Shown here in pieces: positions 31,279 to 39,680 of a DNA stretch of 51,483 nucleotides. The notes beneath the pieces are model-generated. The model was not told the DNA's origin. It made no database searches and worked only from the letters and a program-made list of their open reading frames with translations. Within the stretch, counting starts at the first letter, position 1. Each line of letters begins with the position of its first letter. The translations under genes and the position numbers were made by a program. The DNA comes from Bacteroidaceae bacterium (GTDB lineage Bacteria; Bacteroidota; Bacteroidia; Bacteroidales; Bacteroidaceae): positions 1 through 51,483 of the forward strand of contig JAEEGS010000074.1 in assembly GCA_016280445.1 (NCBI GenBank), read 5' to 3'.

Positions 31279-32418
31279 TCAGAAATCGCGGAAATCTGTA
31301 TTTTGTGCCTTCTTCACAGCCATGCACTCCATCTCGATGAGCCAAGTGGGACGGCAAACGGGTGCAAGCGTGATGACTGTGGGAATGTGTGGGAACTTCT
31401 CGTCGAACATCTGCTTCACCACCTGGAAATCAGCGCAGTCACGCAGGTACACCACAATCTGCATCACGTCGTCGTATGTCATTCCGCCCTCAGCCAGCAA
31501 TGTTTCCACATTTTCCCACATGCGGAACGTCTGCTTTTGTACGTTGCCCACATGCAACACCTCGCCATGATTGTTGATGGAAGCGGTACCAGAGATGTAC
31601 ACATGGTTGCGGTCACCATACTGCATGAGTGTGCCGCGCTCGAACGTGACACCATACTCGTAAGTCTTGTTGAGATGGGTGGGCGCATAGAGATAGCGCT
31701 GTTGCGCAGGGTCGAAGCCCGTCAATGCATAGCAGCCCATTTGCACGAGAGCCTTGGGGTCGGCAGGAGTGCCGCCGATGCCTGTGGAGGCGATGAAATG
31801 GGTGTCGGGCGTGAGTCCTTGTTCCGCAAAACATTCACGACGTGACTTGACAAGGCCATTGTATTGTGTGTCCACATCGCGCACAAAGAACCAAGTGCGG
31901 ATGCAGTTGGCTTCCAATGTGGCGTTGAAGAGTTTGAGCGTGTCGATGTAGGTGAAGAGCGTCTTCCAAGTCTGCATATAGGAAGTGTCGGCCGTGGTAT
32001 TCATCAGCCCCATCGTCCAGATGTGCTGATAGCCATTGTGGCTGATGACTGTGGAACCGTTCATCTGGCTCACGGCAGTGCCACGTTGCAAATAGAACCA
32101 CACCGCCACTTTCGACCCGTCGAGTGGTGGTTGCTGAATGTAGGAGACCGTGCAATCATGATTCTCCTTGAAGTAAGGTGCCTGATTGGTGGCATCGCTC
32201 AGAAAGTAGCGTTTGAAAACCACCTTTGCTCCCTCTGTCACATCCAACTTCATCAAAGCCTCTTCGCCCTTGTTCAGACGAGCCAACTGCTCCTCGAACA
32301 TGTCGTTGCGATGCTCCACATGCAAGATGGCGTGCAACTCATCCACTTCGCCTGCAGAAAAGCGAGTCAATTCGATTTGAACACCGATTTCTTCTATGTT
32401 TATTGACTTGTAATCCAT
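31279..32418 (-). CDS. Two-domain YjgF/Rid-type protein, possibly a chorismatase
   Basis: 379 aa from the ATG at 32416-32418, just after a TACCTTTG box. The C-terminal 130 residues are a YjgF/Rid domain (VYISGTASINNHGEVLHVGN, then QTFRMWENVETLLAEGG and a final CRPTWLIEMECMAV). The preceding region has IRTWFFVRDVDTQYNGLVKS and HFIASTGIGGTPADPKALVQ. This order resembles the FkbO/Hyg5/XanB2 chorismatases, which have LRxWNY and SGTASI motifs. It may act on chorismate to make a hydroxybenzoate, but a two-domain Rid hydrolase remains possible. It is 58 bp downstream of ccsBA on the same strand. Confidence 0.78.
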   Translation of the reverse strand: MDYKSINIEEIGVQIELTRFSAGEVDELHAILHVEHRNDMFEEQLARLNKGEEALMKLDVTEGAKVVFKRYFLSDATNQAPYFKENHDCTVSYIQQPPLDGSKVAVWFYLQRGTAVSQMNGSTVISHNGYQHIWTMGLMNTTADTSYMQTWKTLFTYIDTLKLFNATLEANCIRTWFFVRDVDTQYNGLVKSRRECFAEQGLTPDTHFIASTGIGGTPADPKALVQMGCYALTGFDPAQQRYLYAPTHLNKTYEYGVTFERGTLMQYGDRNHVYISGTASINNHGEVLHVGNVQKQTFRMWENVETLLAEGGMTYDDVMQIVVYLRDCADFQVVKQMFDEKFPHIPTVITLAPVCRPTWLIEMECMAVKKAQNTDFRDF

Positions 32419-32427
32419 AATCGGGCA

Positions 32428-32435
32428 CAAAGGTA
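32428..32435 (-). promoter_or_regulatory. -7 box (TACCTTTG) for the Rid-like gene
   Basis: Minus-strand TACCTTTG only 9 bp upstream of the ATG, predicting a leader of a few bases or none. GAGTTAGAAGTGAGGAG-type repeats (32443-32475) occupy the rest of the short spacer after ccsBA. Confidence 0.5.
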
Positions 32436-32476
32436 CGAAAAAGTTGGGAGTTAGAAGTGAGGAGTGAGGAATTTTT

Positions 32477-34606
32477 TTATGAGTTTGCGTAACTGTGGAT
32501 GCCTCCAAGGAAGAAATTCACCCCAAAGTAGGTGATAATGACCGCTAAAAACGCGAACACCATGTACAGATGAAAATGCTGCGGTTTTCTCAACCAAGGG
32601 AAGGAAGCGCTGTGCATGGCAAACGCATAGATGAGCATGGTGATGAGCGCCCACACCTCTTTAGGGTCCCATCCCCAATAGCGTCCCCAACTCACATTTG
32701 CCCAGATGGCACCAATGAAGATGCCTGCCGTGAGGAGGAACAGGGCGGGGTAGAGGAACAACTCCGAAAGCAGGTGCATCTCTTCCGCCTTTTTGCGGAC
32801 AATGAGCCCATAGACACCACAAGCGAAGATGATGCTGAAAAGTCCGTATGCCATCATGATGCAACTCACATGAATGCTGAGCAGTGGCGACGACAGCACA
32901 GGCATGATGTTGCTGATTTTGGGATCCATCTGTCCGAGGTGGCTGACCAGCAGCATGAAGCCAGCCAGCAGAAGGCCGAACGTGAGGATGATGTGGAACT
33001 TGCGGTAAACCAGAAGGGAGGCGAGCATAATCATCCACGCCATGAGCACCATGGTTTCATAGCCGTTGGTCATGGGAATGTAGCCACTGATGATCCATCG
33101 CAGAGCAAGGCAGAACGTGAGTGAAAGGAACGAAAGGGCGAGCACCGACAAACACAGCCGCTGCATCCATTTCCGTTGCCAAAGACTGAACAATGCGAAG
33201 GTGAGGCACACCATGAACAGAATGGTGGCGAACGGAATGCTGTTGTAGATGTGCTCTGCTTTCAGACGTGCAGCAGAGGGCATATCCTTTCCGCCAAAGG
33301 TGTGCTGATATTTCCCCATCTTCTGTAGCATCTCATCTGCATCGGCAGTATTCCCCTCCTGCACCAGCATGCCAAGCAATGGCAAGGCATGTTGAATGTA
33401 CGCCTTTCTATCTTCTTCCATCGTGTTCGGAAGACTGTCGGTTGGCGCATACCATTTGCCCTCGAAGGGAAACATCCTGAGCCGTTCCCCTTTCGACATC
33501 TGCATGATGAGCATCAGTTTGTCGTCAATCTTCATCACTTCCTCGTGGAATTTGTCGTTACTTCCCATGTAATAATTCTGTATGTGAGGACCAAGGATAT
33601 ATCCTCCGTCGTCGAACATGGAAGCCAAAGAGACGTATTCCGCAAGATGGAGACGTTGACGCACCTCTCCCGACTTGATGCGGATGATGGGTTCTTGGCT
33701 CCACTCCTCACGATAGAAGATGAAACCGCACAGCACCTGCTCGGCCGTGTAGCCGTTGTAGGAAGATTTGCCGTAGAGTTTTCGGGTAAAGTCGAGTGCC
33801 AGCGTCTGCACAGGACAAATGCGGTCGTTGTAGTTGATGCACAGATGCCCGAACTGCTCCGCCTGCTGTTCGGAGAGCGTGTTGAGCGCCTGAGCCTGCA
33901 TGGGCAACAGCAGCACCAGAGCCGCCATGCTTGCCTTTCGGAGCAGTTGACGGAAACGACCCTTGGGGTCGACAAGCACCAGCAACATGGAGAGGAACAG
34001 CATGGCGTATCCGATGTAGGTGACCACTATGCCCCACGGGTCGCTGTTGAGGGCGAGTGTGCTGCCCTCCATGTCTTCATCGTAACCGCTTTGATAAAAA
34101 CGGATGCCGTGGGAGGAATAGATATTGTTCATCGAGACGAAGGCGTTCTCCTTGCCTTCAGAAGAGGAAAGCGTGAAGTGCGACTCGTAGTCGGCAGCGG
34201 CTTCCGTACCTTTGTGGTATTGGATGCAGAACGAGTCAAGTTGAAGTGTAAAGGGCAGTTCCTTCACTATGTGGCTTTCCCCGTTCTCCACCATGCAGGA
34301 GGTGACGGGTTGTCCTTTGCGAAGATGGATAATTCCCTGCCAAGCCGTCAAGTGTGTGAGCAACGCACCAGCCAGGATGACGATGAACGCCCCATGCAGC
34401 AGCAAGACGCTGAATCGTCTGATTCTCCGCTGAATGATGTACGCCACACCTCCTACTGCCAGCAATGCCCAAATAGCGGAAAACCACCATGAGCCATACA
34501 CAGCATGGAGCACGTATGGAGTGCCCTGTGTCTTCTCAATGATAGTAGCCATAGCCATCACAAGGATGACTATGGCATAGAGCGTGAATGTTATCTTTTT
34601 CAACAT
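32477..34606 (-). CDS. Cytochrome c assembly protein, fused ResB-CcsA (CcsBA)
   Basis: Inner-membrane System II haem exporter and apocytochrome c ligase. The N-terminal ResB-like part (about 1-230) has several membrane helices around a periplasmic stretch. After a mid-protein periplasmic region (about 240-440) comes the CcsA half, with the haem-handling WGRYWGWDPKEVWALITML tryptophan-rich motif near residues 638-656 and conserved histidines in LLVSHLG, SIHVSCIMM and FAMHSASFPW. Length 709 aa is somewhat short for CcsBA but typical for Bacteroidota. It follows a di-haem cytochrome-type lipoprotein by 112 bp, so it probably matures that protein's haems. It is likely in the operon with imelysin and porin. 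Confidence 0.92.
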   Translation of the reverse strand: MLKKITFTLYAIVILVMAMATIIEKTQGTPYVLHAVYGSWWFSAIWALLAVGGVAYIIQRRIRRFSVLLLHGAFIVILAGALLTHLTAWQGIIHLRKGQPVTSCMVENGESHIVKELPFTLQLDSFCIQYHKGTEAAADYESHFTLSSSEGKENAFVSMNNIYSSHGIRFYQSGYDEDMEGSTLALNSDPWGIVVTYIGYAMLFLSMLLVLVDPKGRFRQLLRKASMAALVLLLPMQAQALNTLSEQQAEQFGHLCINYNDRICPVQTLALDFTRKLYGKSSYNGYTAEQVLCGFIFYREEWSQEPIIRIKSGEVRQRLHLAEYVSLASMFDDGGYILGPHIQNYYMGSNDKFHEEVMKIDDKLMLIMQMSKGERLRMFPFEGKWYAPTDSLPNTMEEDRKAYIQHALPLLGMLVQEGNTADADEMLQKMGKYQHTFGGKDMPSAARLKAEHIYNSIPFATILFMVCLTFALFSLWQRKWMQRLCLSVLALSFLSLTFCLALRWIISGYIPMTNGYETMVLMAWMIMLASLLVYRKFHIILTFGLLLAGFMLLVSHLGQMDPKISNIMPVLSSPLLSIHVSCIMMAYGLFSIIFACGVYGLIVRKKAEEMHLLSELFLYPALFLLTAGIFIGAIWANVSWGRYWGWDPKEVWALITMLIYAFAMHSASFPWLRKPQHFHLYMVFAFLAVIITYFGVNFFLGGIHSYANS

Positions 34607-34718
34607 TACGTTGGATTCTCTATATTATATATATGTAACGTTGGAATGCCTTTGATATTGTGTCGGGAAGGCGTTATCGATTCCCTTGGGTTGTCTGTTA
34701 CAGAGAAGAATTATTGTC

Positions 34719-36467
34719 TTAGATGGAACGGAGGAACTTCACCACTGCATCGCGGTCTTCTTTCGAGAGATTGTAGAACCGCAGAGCAGAGGCATAAGCA
34801 TCCGACTGCTTGCTGTAGGCATGCCACATGATGGCCTCAATCTCGTTGCGGGCACGACAGTCGTGCAGACGGTCTTCAGCACCAGTCAGACGAAGTGACA
34901 AACCACGTCCCCAAAGTGGAGTGGTGCGGCACCAACCTGTTCGGATGTCGTTCTCCATATAGAGACGATGCTGCACCATGTCGGTGTAGGGCCAAATGGT
35001 TTGATAGGCGAACTTCGGCAAGATGTTGTTCGGATTCAAGCCTCTGGCTTCCGCGTATGCCTTGATGCTGTTGTCCACCCAGTAGTTGTCCTCTTTGGTT
35101 TGCCAAGACGGACGGTGGCAAGTGGCACAACCAATCTGATTGAACACTTTCTTTCCTCGTTGCACGGTAGCATCATCCAAATCGCGGGCTGCAGGAACTG
35201 CAAGACCGCGGTGCCACACCATGAAGTCGTAGTAGTCCTTATCGTTCATTTCTGGTTCACCAAAAGCAGCGGTGTAATTGTCGCCTCCTTTGGCAGCGGT
35301 GTTCATGCTCAGCAGGTTGAGTACTTTCTGCGAGATTCCTTCGTCGCTGTCGGCATAGTAAGGATGAACCAGCGAGGAGGCATTAGCACCGTTTTGACGA
35401 ATGTAACTGATGACTTCAGGATCCTCACTCATGGCCTTTGCCCAAGCCACCGTCGAGTAGAGATAACGGCGGTCGGAACGGGTCACGTTGGTGATGTTCC
35501 AGATGGCGTTGGCGCCAGCACCGTCTTGTAGCGATGCACGAGTCATGGCATAAGTGAATTTCTTCACCGCTTTCGTTCCGTCAGCCAGTGTGTAGTAGGC
35601 AGTGGCCGCCCAGTCGTTGTTGTTCGCGTCCCACATGGCAGGGTTGAGCGACACATAGGGTGCCTCGCTGGCATATTGTGCCTTCATGTCCTCGGTGCTG
35701 ATGGCATCGAGCAAGCCCGTTCCGTAGATGCCGATGGTGGATTCGAGACGCACCTCGTAGTTTGTCGGTTTCGGGTTGGTGTTGAAGGCTGTGACAGGGA
35801 TGTTGACCTCTGGGTAGATGAGTTCAAACGGCTCATTGTCTGGAAAATGCAAGGGAAGTCCGCTGGGCATGGTTCCCTCCACCTTCTTCCATTCTATGCT
35901 GATTTGTTTTTCGTCCACAGGGGCCTTGAAGGGTTCCATCGCTTTGGTTTGAGGCATGCCCGTCACCTCTGCGATGTAACTGGACGGAGCGACTGTGTAG
36001 CGCACACCATCATCCGTGTAGGCCTCGTTGGGGTGATAAATCACCAGCAGATAGCCGTTGCCGATGGTGTTGGCTTTGTACTCCGTCTGACGTTTTCCAT
36101 GACCGTAGGAAGGATGGCAGTGGATACAACTGCTGCGCACCCATGCAGGACCCAGACCTTTGCGGGGTTCGTCGGAGTAGGTGTAGAGGTGCTCAAAGAA
36201 GTCCTCTCCTTTATTGAAACTCGTCTCCAGACCTAACGATGCTGCACCTGGTGCAACAGCCGAGTAACTGGCTTTCTCTGTTGTGCCCAGTTCTCCGCCT
36301 GGATACCATTCGGCAGCCGTGAAGACATCGTTGGCCTTGCCGAATGGGTTGTCTTCTTCTTCCAGTTCTCCCAAGGAGTTGGAACTGTTCTCGTCGTTAC
36401 AGGCGACGAGGACAGTGCAACACATCAGGAGCAGAAGGTACAGATTGTGTGATAATTTGTGAACCAT
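34719..36467 (-). CDS. Di-haem 'thiol oxidoreductase'-type lipoprotein (DHOR / DUF1111)
   Basis: Exported c-type di-haem protein, 582 aa. The signal ends in VLVAC (lipidated Cys23). Two haem-binding CxxCH sites are visible: SSCIHCHPSYGHG near residue 113 and IGCATCHRPS near 449, matching the DUF1111 di-haem oxidoreductase-like family. Other family segments are NPFGKANDVFTAAEW and TTPLWGRGLSLRLTGAEDRL with LHDCRARNEIEAI. Such proteins often sit beside imelysins in iron-responsive clusters, as here: the imelysin lies 17 bp upstream. The name thiol oxidoreductase is historical; the redox partner and substrate are unknown. Confidence 0.92.
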   Translation of the reverse strand: MVHKLSHNLYLLLLMCCTVLVACNDENSSNSLGELEEEDNPFGKANDVFTAAEWYPGGELGTTEKASYSAVAPGAASLGLETSFNKGEDFFEHLYTYSDEPRKGLGPAWVRSSCIHCHPSYGHGKRQTEYKANTIGNGYLLVIYHPNEAYTDDGVRYTVAPSSYIAEVTGMPQTKAMEPFKAPVDEKQISIEWKKVEGTMPSGLPLHFPDNEPFELIYPEVNIPVTAFNTNPKPTNYEVRLESTIGIYGTGLLDAISTEDMKAQYASEAPYVSLNPAMWDANNNDWAATAYYTLADGTKAVKKFTYAMTRASLQDGAGANAIWNITNVTRSDRRYLYSTVAWAKAMSEDPEVISYIRQNGANASSLVHPYYADSDEGISQKVLNLLSMNTAAKGGDNYTAAFGEPEMNDKDYYDFMVWHRGLAVPAARDLDDATVQRGKKVFNQIGCATCHRPSWQTKEDNYWVDNSIKAYAEARGLNPNNILPKFAYQTIWPYTDMVQHRLYMENDIRTGWCRTTPLWGRGLSLRLTGAEDRLHDCRARNEIEAIMWHAYSKQSDAYASALRFYNLSKEDRDAVVKFLRSI

Positions 36468-36484
36468 AAAATTAGATTTATTGA

Positions 36485-37765
36485 TTATTCTTCAGGGAGT
36501 TCATCAGCCGTGCGGTCGTCATCCTCGTATGGCAGGTTCCAGATGGTGCTGCAATACTTTACGAACGGAGCCGGCATGTTGCCAATCTTGTTGATGGCAT
36601 CGTTGAAGAGATTGACCACCGATGTGCTGGTGGCAGATTGGTTGGTGTTGTTGAAGAAGTTGTAGAAACTGGGCACATTGCTGTCGGCCGAGCCTGTGGT
36701 GGTGCCGTACCACACATTTCGAATGGAGCGGATGTTGTCTTGGAAGTCGCTGATGGAGTTGTAACTGTAGGGTGACTCCACATAGAAGATGTAGCCGGCA
36801 GAGAAGGGGTTGGCAATCTTGGCGGTGCCCACCTCGTTGCCGATGGCAGCGGCCGAACCCTCGTCGTCGGAAAGCACTTGTGCAATGGCGTCTTTGAGCG
36901 AAGTGAACGTGCTGACAGTTTCGCCAGCCTTTTTCATGTTCTCACCGAAACAGAGGTTCTTGCTGGTCGTGTATTCCAATCCGGCATCTTTCACCACCTG
37001 CACACGGTCGGCGTTGTTGGCCGTTTCGCCTTCCCATGCCACTTGCAACTGGAAGGTGCGCTCTTTCAGCAATTTGCAGACCTGCTGTGCGTAAAGCAGT
37101 TCTTTCGCGCCACTCACGTTGGTGAAGCCTTTGTAGGTGTCGTTGCCACGGAACTCTGCCACTTGACGGGGCTGACCATTGCGGAAGAGAATGAACTCGA
37201 GGGCATGGAAACCCAGAATGGATGCATCGTCAAGCATGTCCTCGTTCATGGAACCTGAGTTGAAATAGTTGAGCAGGAGTGAGCGGTTGAGAGGCCAAGA
37301 GTCAATGGTTGGGTCGACGTCGAAATCGGAAGCGGCGCCACCCAAGAATGCCTCACTTTGTTCCCAGTTCTTGCGAGCCTTCTTGAACAAGTCGCAGGCC
37401 TTGTTGATGTCTGCCTGTGTGATGCTGTTGGCATCCAGACCGTTGAGCGTGTTTTCCAAGTTCTCGGTATCGTCGGCAAGGTTCGTGTAGGTGGGTACAA
37501 TCACATTGTCCACCAAGTTGGAAAGGACAGACTTCAGATACGTCTGCTGTGCCTCGTTGAGCGATGCCGAAGCAATCTTCGTGTTGGCATTTTCAAGACC
37601 CGTTACGACGGCATTGCAGGCGCTGATGGCATTCTGTCCGTAAGACTTGTCGCTGTACTTGTCAGAACCATTGCCGTTGTTGTCGTCATCGCTACAAGAG
37701 ACTGTCGCGAGTGCTACGGCGGCCATCATGGCCACACCGAGCATTGATTTGATTTTCATGTTCAT
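36485..37765 (-). CDS. Imelysin-family lipoprotein
   Basis: Periplasmic-side lipoprotein of the imelysin (M75) family, linked to iron or haem acquisition. The signal peptide ends in ATVSC (lipobox, Cys about 24), followed by an acidic Asp/Asn linker. The family GxHxxE motif is present as ILGFHALEFILFRNGQP near residue 190, and WPLNRSLL plus the GxxDxx-type DVDPTIDSWP precede it. The helical-bundle body continues to the end (426 aa). ATG at 37765 or 37759 are both possible. It lies between a porin (55 bp upstream) and the di-haem protein, forming an apparent iron operon. Protease activity is doubtful for the family. Confidence 0.92.
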   Translation of the reverse strand: MNMKIKSMLGVAMMAAVALATVSCSDDDNNGNGSDKYSDKSYGQNAISACNAVVTGLENANTKIASASLNEAQQTYLKSVLSNLVDNVIVPTYTNLADDTENLENTLNGLDANSITQADINKACDLFKKARKNWEQSEAFLGGAASDFDVDPTIDSWPLNRSLLLNYFNSGSMNEDMLDDASILGFHALEFILFRNGQPRQVAEFRGNDTYKGFTNVSGAKELLYAQQVCKLLKERTFQLQVAWEGETANNADRVQVVKDAGLEYTTSKNLCFGENMKKAGETVSTFTSLKDAIAQVLSDDEGSAAAIGNEVGTAKIANPFSAGYIFYVESPYSYNSISDFQDNIRSIRNVWYGTTTGSADSNVPSFYNFFNNTNQSATSTSVVNLFNDAINKIGNMPAPFVKYCSTIWNLPYEDDDRTADELPEE

Positions 37766-37820
37766 TGTTTTGAAGAGTTTTGGTTATTGTTTGATAGAAT
37801 GAATGAGTTGTCAGATTGCC

Positions 37821-39143
37821 CTACAGGAACCACCCCTGATATGCGATGCCAAGATTGAGGCTTGGCTCGTTGTTGTATTGGCTCTTGAGGAAGCGATGCG
37901 AGTAATCGGCCTTCACCACCACACCTTTCACGGGGTGGTAGTTGAAGCCCACCGCCATGCGCTTCACATTATTATAATTATACTGCTTCATGTTGCTCGA
38001 AGCACAGGCGTTGTAGTGTTCGAAGCGTCCGAACAGATAGAGTTGCTGCCCGTCGGCACGCAGTTTCTGGATTTGCGAAAACAGGTCATATCCCGCCTCG
38101 ATGCCATACGCAAACGCGTTTTGGCTCACAGGTGTGGAGTGGTGGTAAGGCGATTTTTTGTTGATGCGGTTGTAGATGTAGTTCAACTGTTTCGCGTCAC
38201 CGATGTATCCGTAGTCGGCCTGACCGCGCACAATCCAGTTGTGGGCATTGTAGGTGAAGTCGAAACTTCCCATTGCCACCGCGCCTTTGTACTCGCTGTC
38301 CACACCGTTCTTGTTTCGTGGATAACTGTTGCCAATGCTGTGCCCGTAGTATCCGCTCAGACCTAATCGCAAACCGCGGATGGAGTAGTTGTCCACTCGG
38401 AGCGATGTGCCGTACTTCGTCGCAATCTCAAACTCCAACGGACTCACAGGACCTTTGTGAATCCATCCGGTCGTGGTGAAGTTGTCGGCATTCAAGCCTG
38501 CCAGAAACTGCACCTCGTAGCGCCAGTCGCCCGCACGTCCCCAGAAGTCGATACCTGTCTGGTGCCACGTGGAGGGAAGAATCGTGTTCTCTCCCTCAGG
38601 ACGGTAAACTGTGAAGAAATTCAAGGGTTCGTGGTGTGCATTGTTCAGTCCCACAGGCACCACCATATGTCCGACGCGGATGTTGGCGTAGTCAGCAAAG
38701 GTCTTCTGAATCCAGAACTGCTCCAGTTCCACCTCACCGCCTTTCTCCGTCTCCGATTCCCATTCGCCACCTTCCTCGTCTTCCTTTTCGTAAGCACCTC
38801 CAGTGCCGCCATGCTCAAACTCAATCTCCGTGCTCAGCGACCATCCTTTGCCAAAGTCGTAGCCGACATAGATGACCGCATGAGGAATGTCAAAACGCCC
38901 GTGGCTGGGGTCATTCTTGTGTTCGTCAGCCAGGCTGTAGCGACTCACGTTGTCGCTGTAGAAATTTCTCGACAGAGCCACTTCTCCATATCCTCCGATG
39001 TGGAAACGCGAGAGTGCCCTTTCGAGTTTGCCCACTCTCGATGTGTCACAATTGTTCGTTTGTGCAGAGGCGCCGATGGCCACCATGCCCAAGGCCCATG
39101 CGATGGCCGTGTTTCTTACTGTTGTCAAATGTGTCATTGTCAT
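37821..39143 (-). CDS. Outer-membrane porin-like protein of an iron cluster
   Basis: 440-aa exported beta-barrel. MTMTHLTTVRNTAIAWALGM leads to a signal peptide ending GASAQ. The barrel alternates polar and aromatic residues (FHIGGYGEVALSRNFYSDNV, HAVIYVGYDFGKGWSLSTEI, FWIQKTFADYANIRVGHMVV) and ends with a terminal strand SLNLGIAYQGWFL, whose final aromatic fits BAM recognition. It resembles phosphate-selective-porin-like (OprO/P) proteins often found with imelysin and DUF1111 genes. An acidic loop GGTGGAYEKEDEEGGEWESE could bind cations. It is the first gene of the run porin, imelysin, DHOR, ccsBA, behind a full promoter. Confidence 0.87.
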   Translation of the reverse strand: MTMTHLTTVRNTAIAWALGMVAIGASAQTNNCDTSRVGKLERALSRFHIGGYGEVALSRNFYSDNVSRYSLADEHKNDPSHGRFDIPHAVIYVGYDFGKGWSLSTEIEFEHGGTGGAYEKEDEEGGEWESETEKGGEVELEQFWIQKTFADYANIRVGHMVVPVGLNNAHHEPLNFFTVYRPEGENTILPSTWHQTGIDFWGRAGDWRYEVQFLAGLNADNFTTTGWIHKGPVSPLEFEIATKYGTSLRVDNYSIRGLRLGLSGYYGHSIGNSYPRNKNGVDSEYKGAVAMGSFDFTYNAHNWIVRGQADYGYIGDAKQLNYIYNRINKKSPYHHSTPVSQNAFAYGIEAGYDLFSQIQKLRADGQQLYLFGRFEHYNACASSNMKQYNYNNVKRMAVGFNYHPVKGVVVKADYSHRFLKSQYNNEPSLNLGIAYQGWFL

Positions 39144-39189
39144 TTACCTTAAAAATCACCACAAAAGTGGAAACATCAATAATCGAGTG

Positions 39190-39220
39190 CAAAGTTACGA
39201 ACAGATGTCACGCACGGCAA
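39190..39220 (-). promoter_or_regulatory. Promoter for the porin-imelysin-DHOR operon
   Basis: On the minus strand TTG (39218-39220), a 20-nt spacer and TAACTTTG (39190-39197), 46 bp upstream of the porin start. Confidence 0.72.
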
Positions 39221-39391
39221 TACTTAAAATCTGCTAAAAAGACCCTTCCCGTGGGTATTCTGCATGGGACGAATACTCACTCCCGACATCCCAATACTCA
39301 CTGTTCGGACACTGCATACTCTCTTCTGAGTATCAACATCCGCAGTTGTTGTATGTGAACCTCCACAAAGCTCACGAGGGTAACGATGTAA

Positions 39392-39403
39392 AGCTCGCGA
39401 GCT
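39392..39403. repeat. 12-bp perfect palindrome AGCTCGCGAGCT in the porin-feo spacer
   Basis: It lies in the 359-bp gap 39144-39502, which otherwise holds the porin promoter, the feo terminator and short imperfect repeats (ATACTCACT units at 39269-39304, AAGCTC units at 39369-39420). Function unknown; it could be a regulator site. Confidence 0.5.
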
Positions 39404-39426
39404 CTACGACGAAAAGCTCATAAAAG

Positions 39427-39465
39427 AAACGACGCTCCACTTTCAGCCATTGTGGAGCGTCGTTT
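39427..39465. terminator. Terminator of the feo operon
   Basis: Perfect 14-bp stem AAACGACGCTCCAC (39427-39440) / GTGGAGCGTCGTTT (39452-39465), 38 bp beyond the FeoB-associated gene's stop. On the minus strand a short T run follows. Confidence 0.85.
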
Positions 39466-39502
39466 TCAGAGATTGTTGGATGACAAACCCGCCATCCTTT
39501 TT

Positions 39503-39670
39503 CTATTTGTGTGCTGTGTCATGGCAATGACACTCTTGACCATCGCGATGAGGACAGGAACTGCAGTTGCATCCGCGATGCTTGCCTGTCAGTTGTCGAT
39601 AGACATGATGGATGATGGCACCCGCGGCACAGGCGAGGATGAGGTAAACAATGATATCTTGTAGTTCCAT
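39503..39670 (-). CDS. FeoB-associated Cys-rich membrane protein
   Basis: A 55-aa protein, too short for a 60-residue ORF cutoff, read directly from the minus strand: MELQDIIVYLILACAAGAII, a single membrane helix, then HHVYRQLTGKHRGCNCSSC and PHRDGQECHCHDTAHK, with five Cys and several His in the C-terminal tail (CNCSSCP ... ECHCH). It begins 10 bp after the FeoAB stop in the same direction. This matches the small Cys-rich partner often found beside feoB in Bacteroidota, thought to assist ferrous-iron transport by binding metal. The opposite-strand ORF over these bases is a shadow. Confidence 0.88.
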   Translation of the reverse strand: MELQDIIVYLILACAAGAIIHHVYRQLTGKHRGCNCSSCPHRDGQECHCHDTAHK

Positions 39671-39680
39671 ACTGAAAGCG

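Noticed and set aside
33389-34492. 367-aa plus-strand ORF
   Set aside because: Antisense to ccsBA, no recognisable motifs.
39452-39664. 70-aa plus-strand ORF
   Set aside because: Antisense to the FeoB-associated protein, which has better context and composition.
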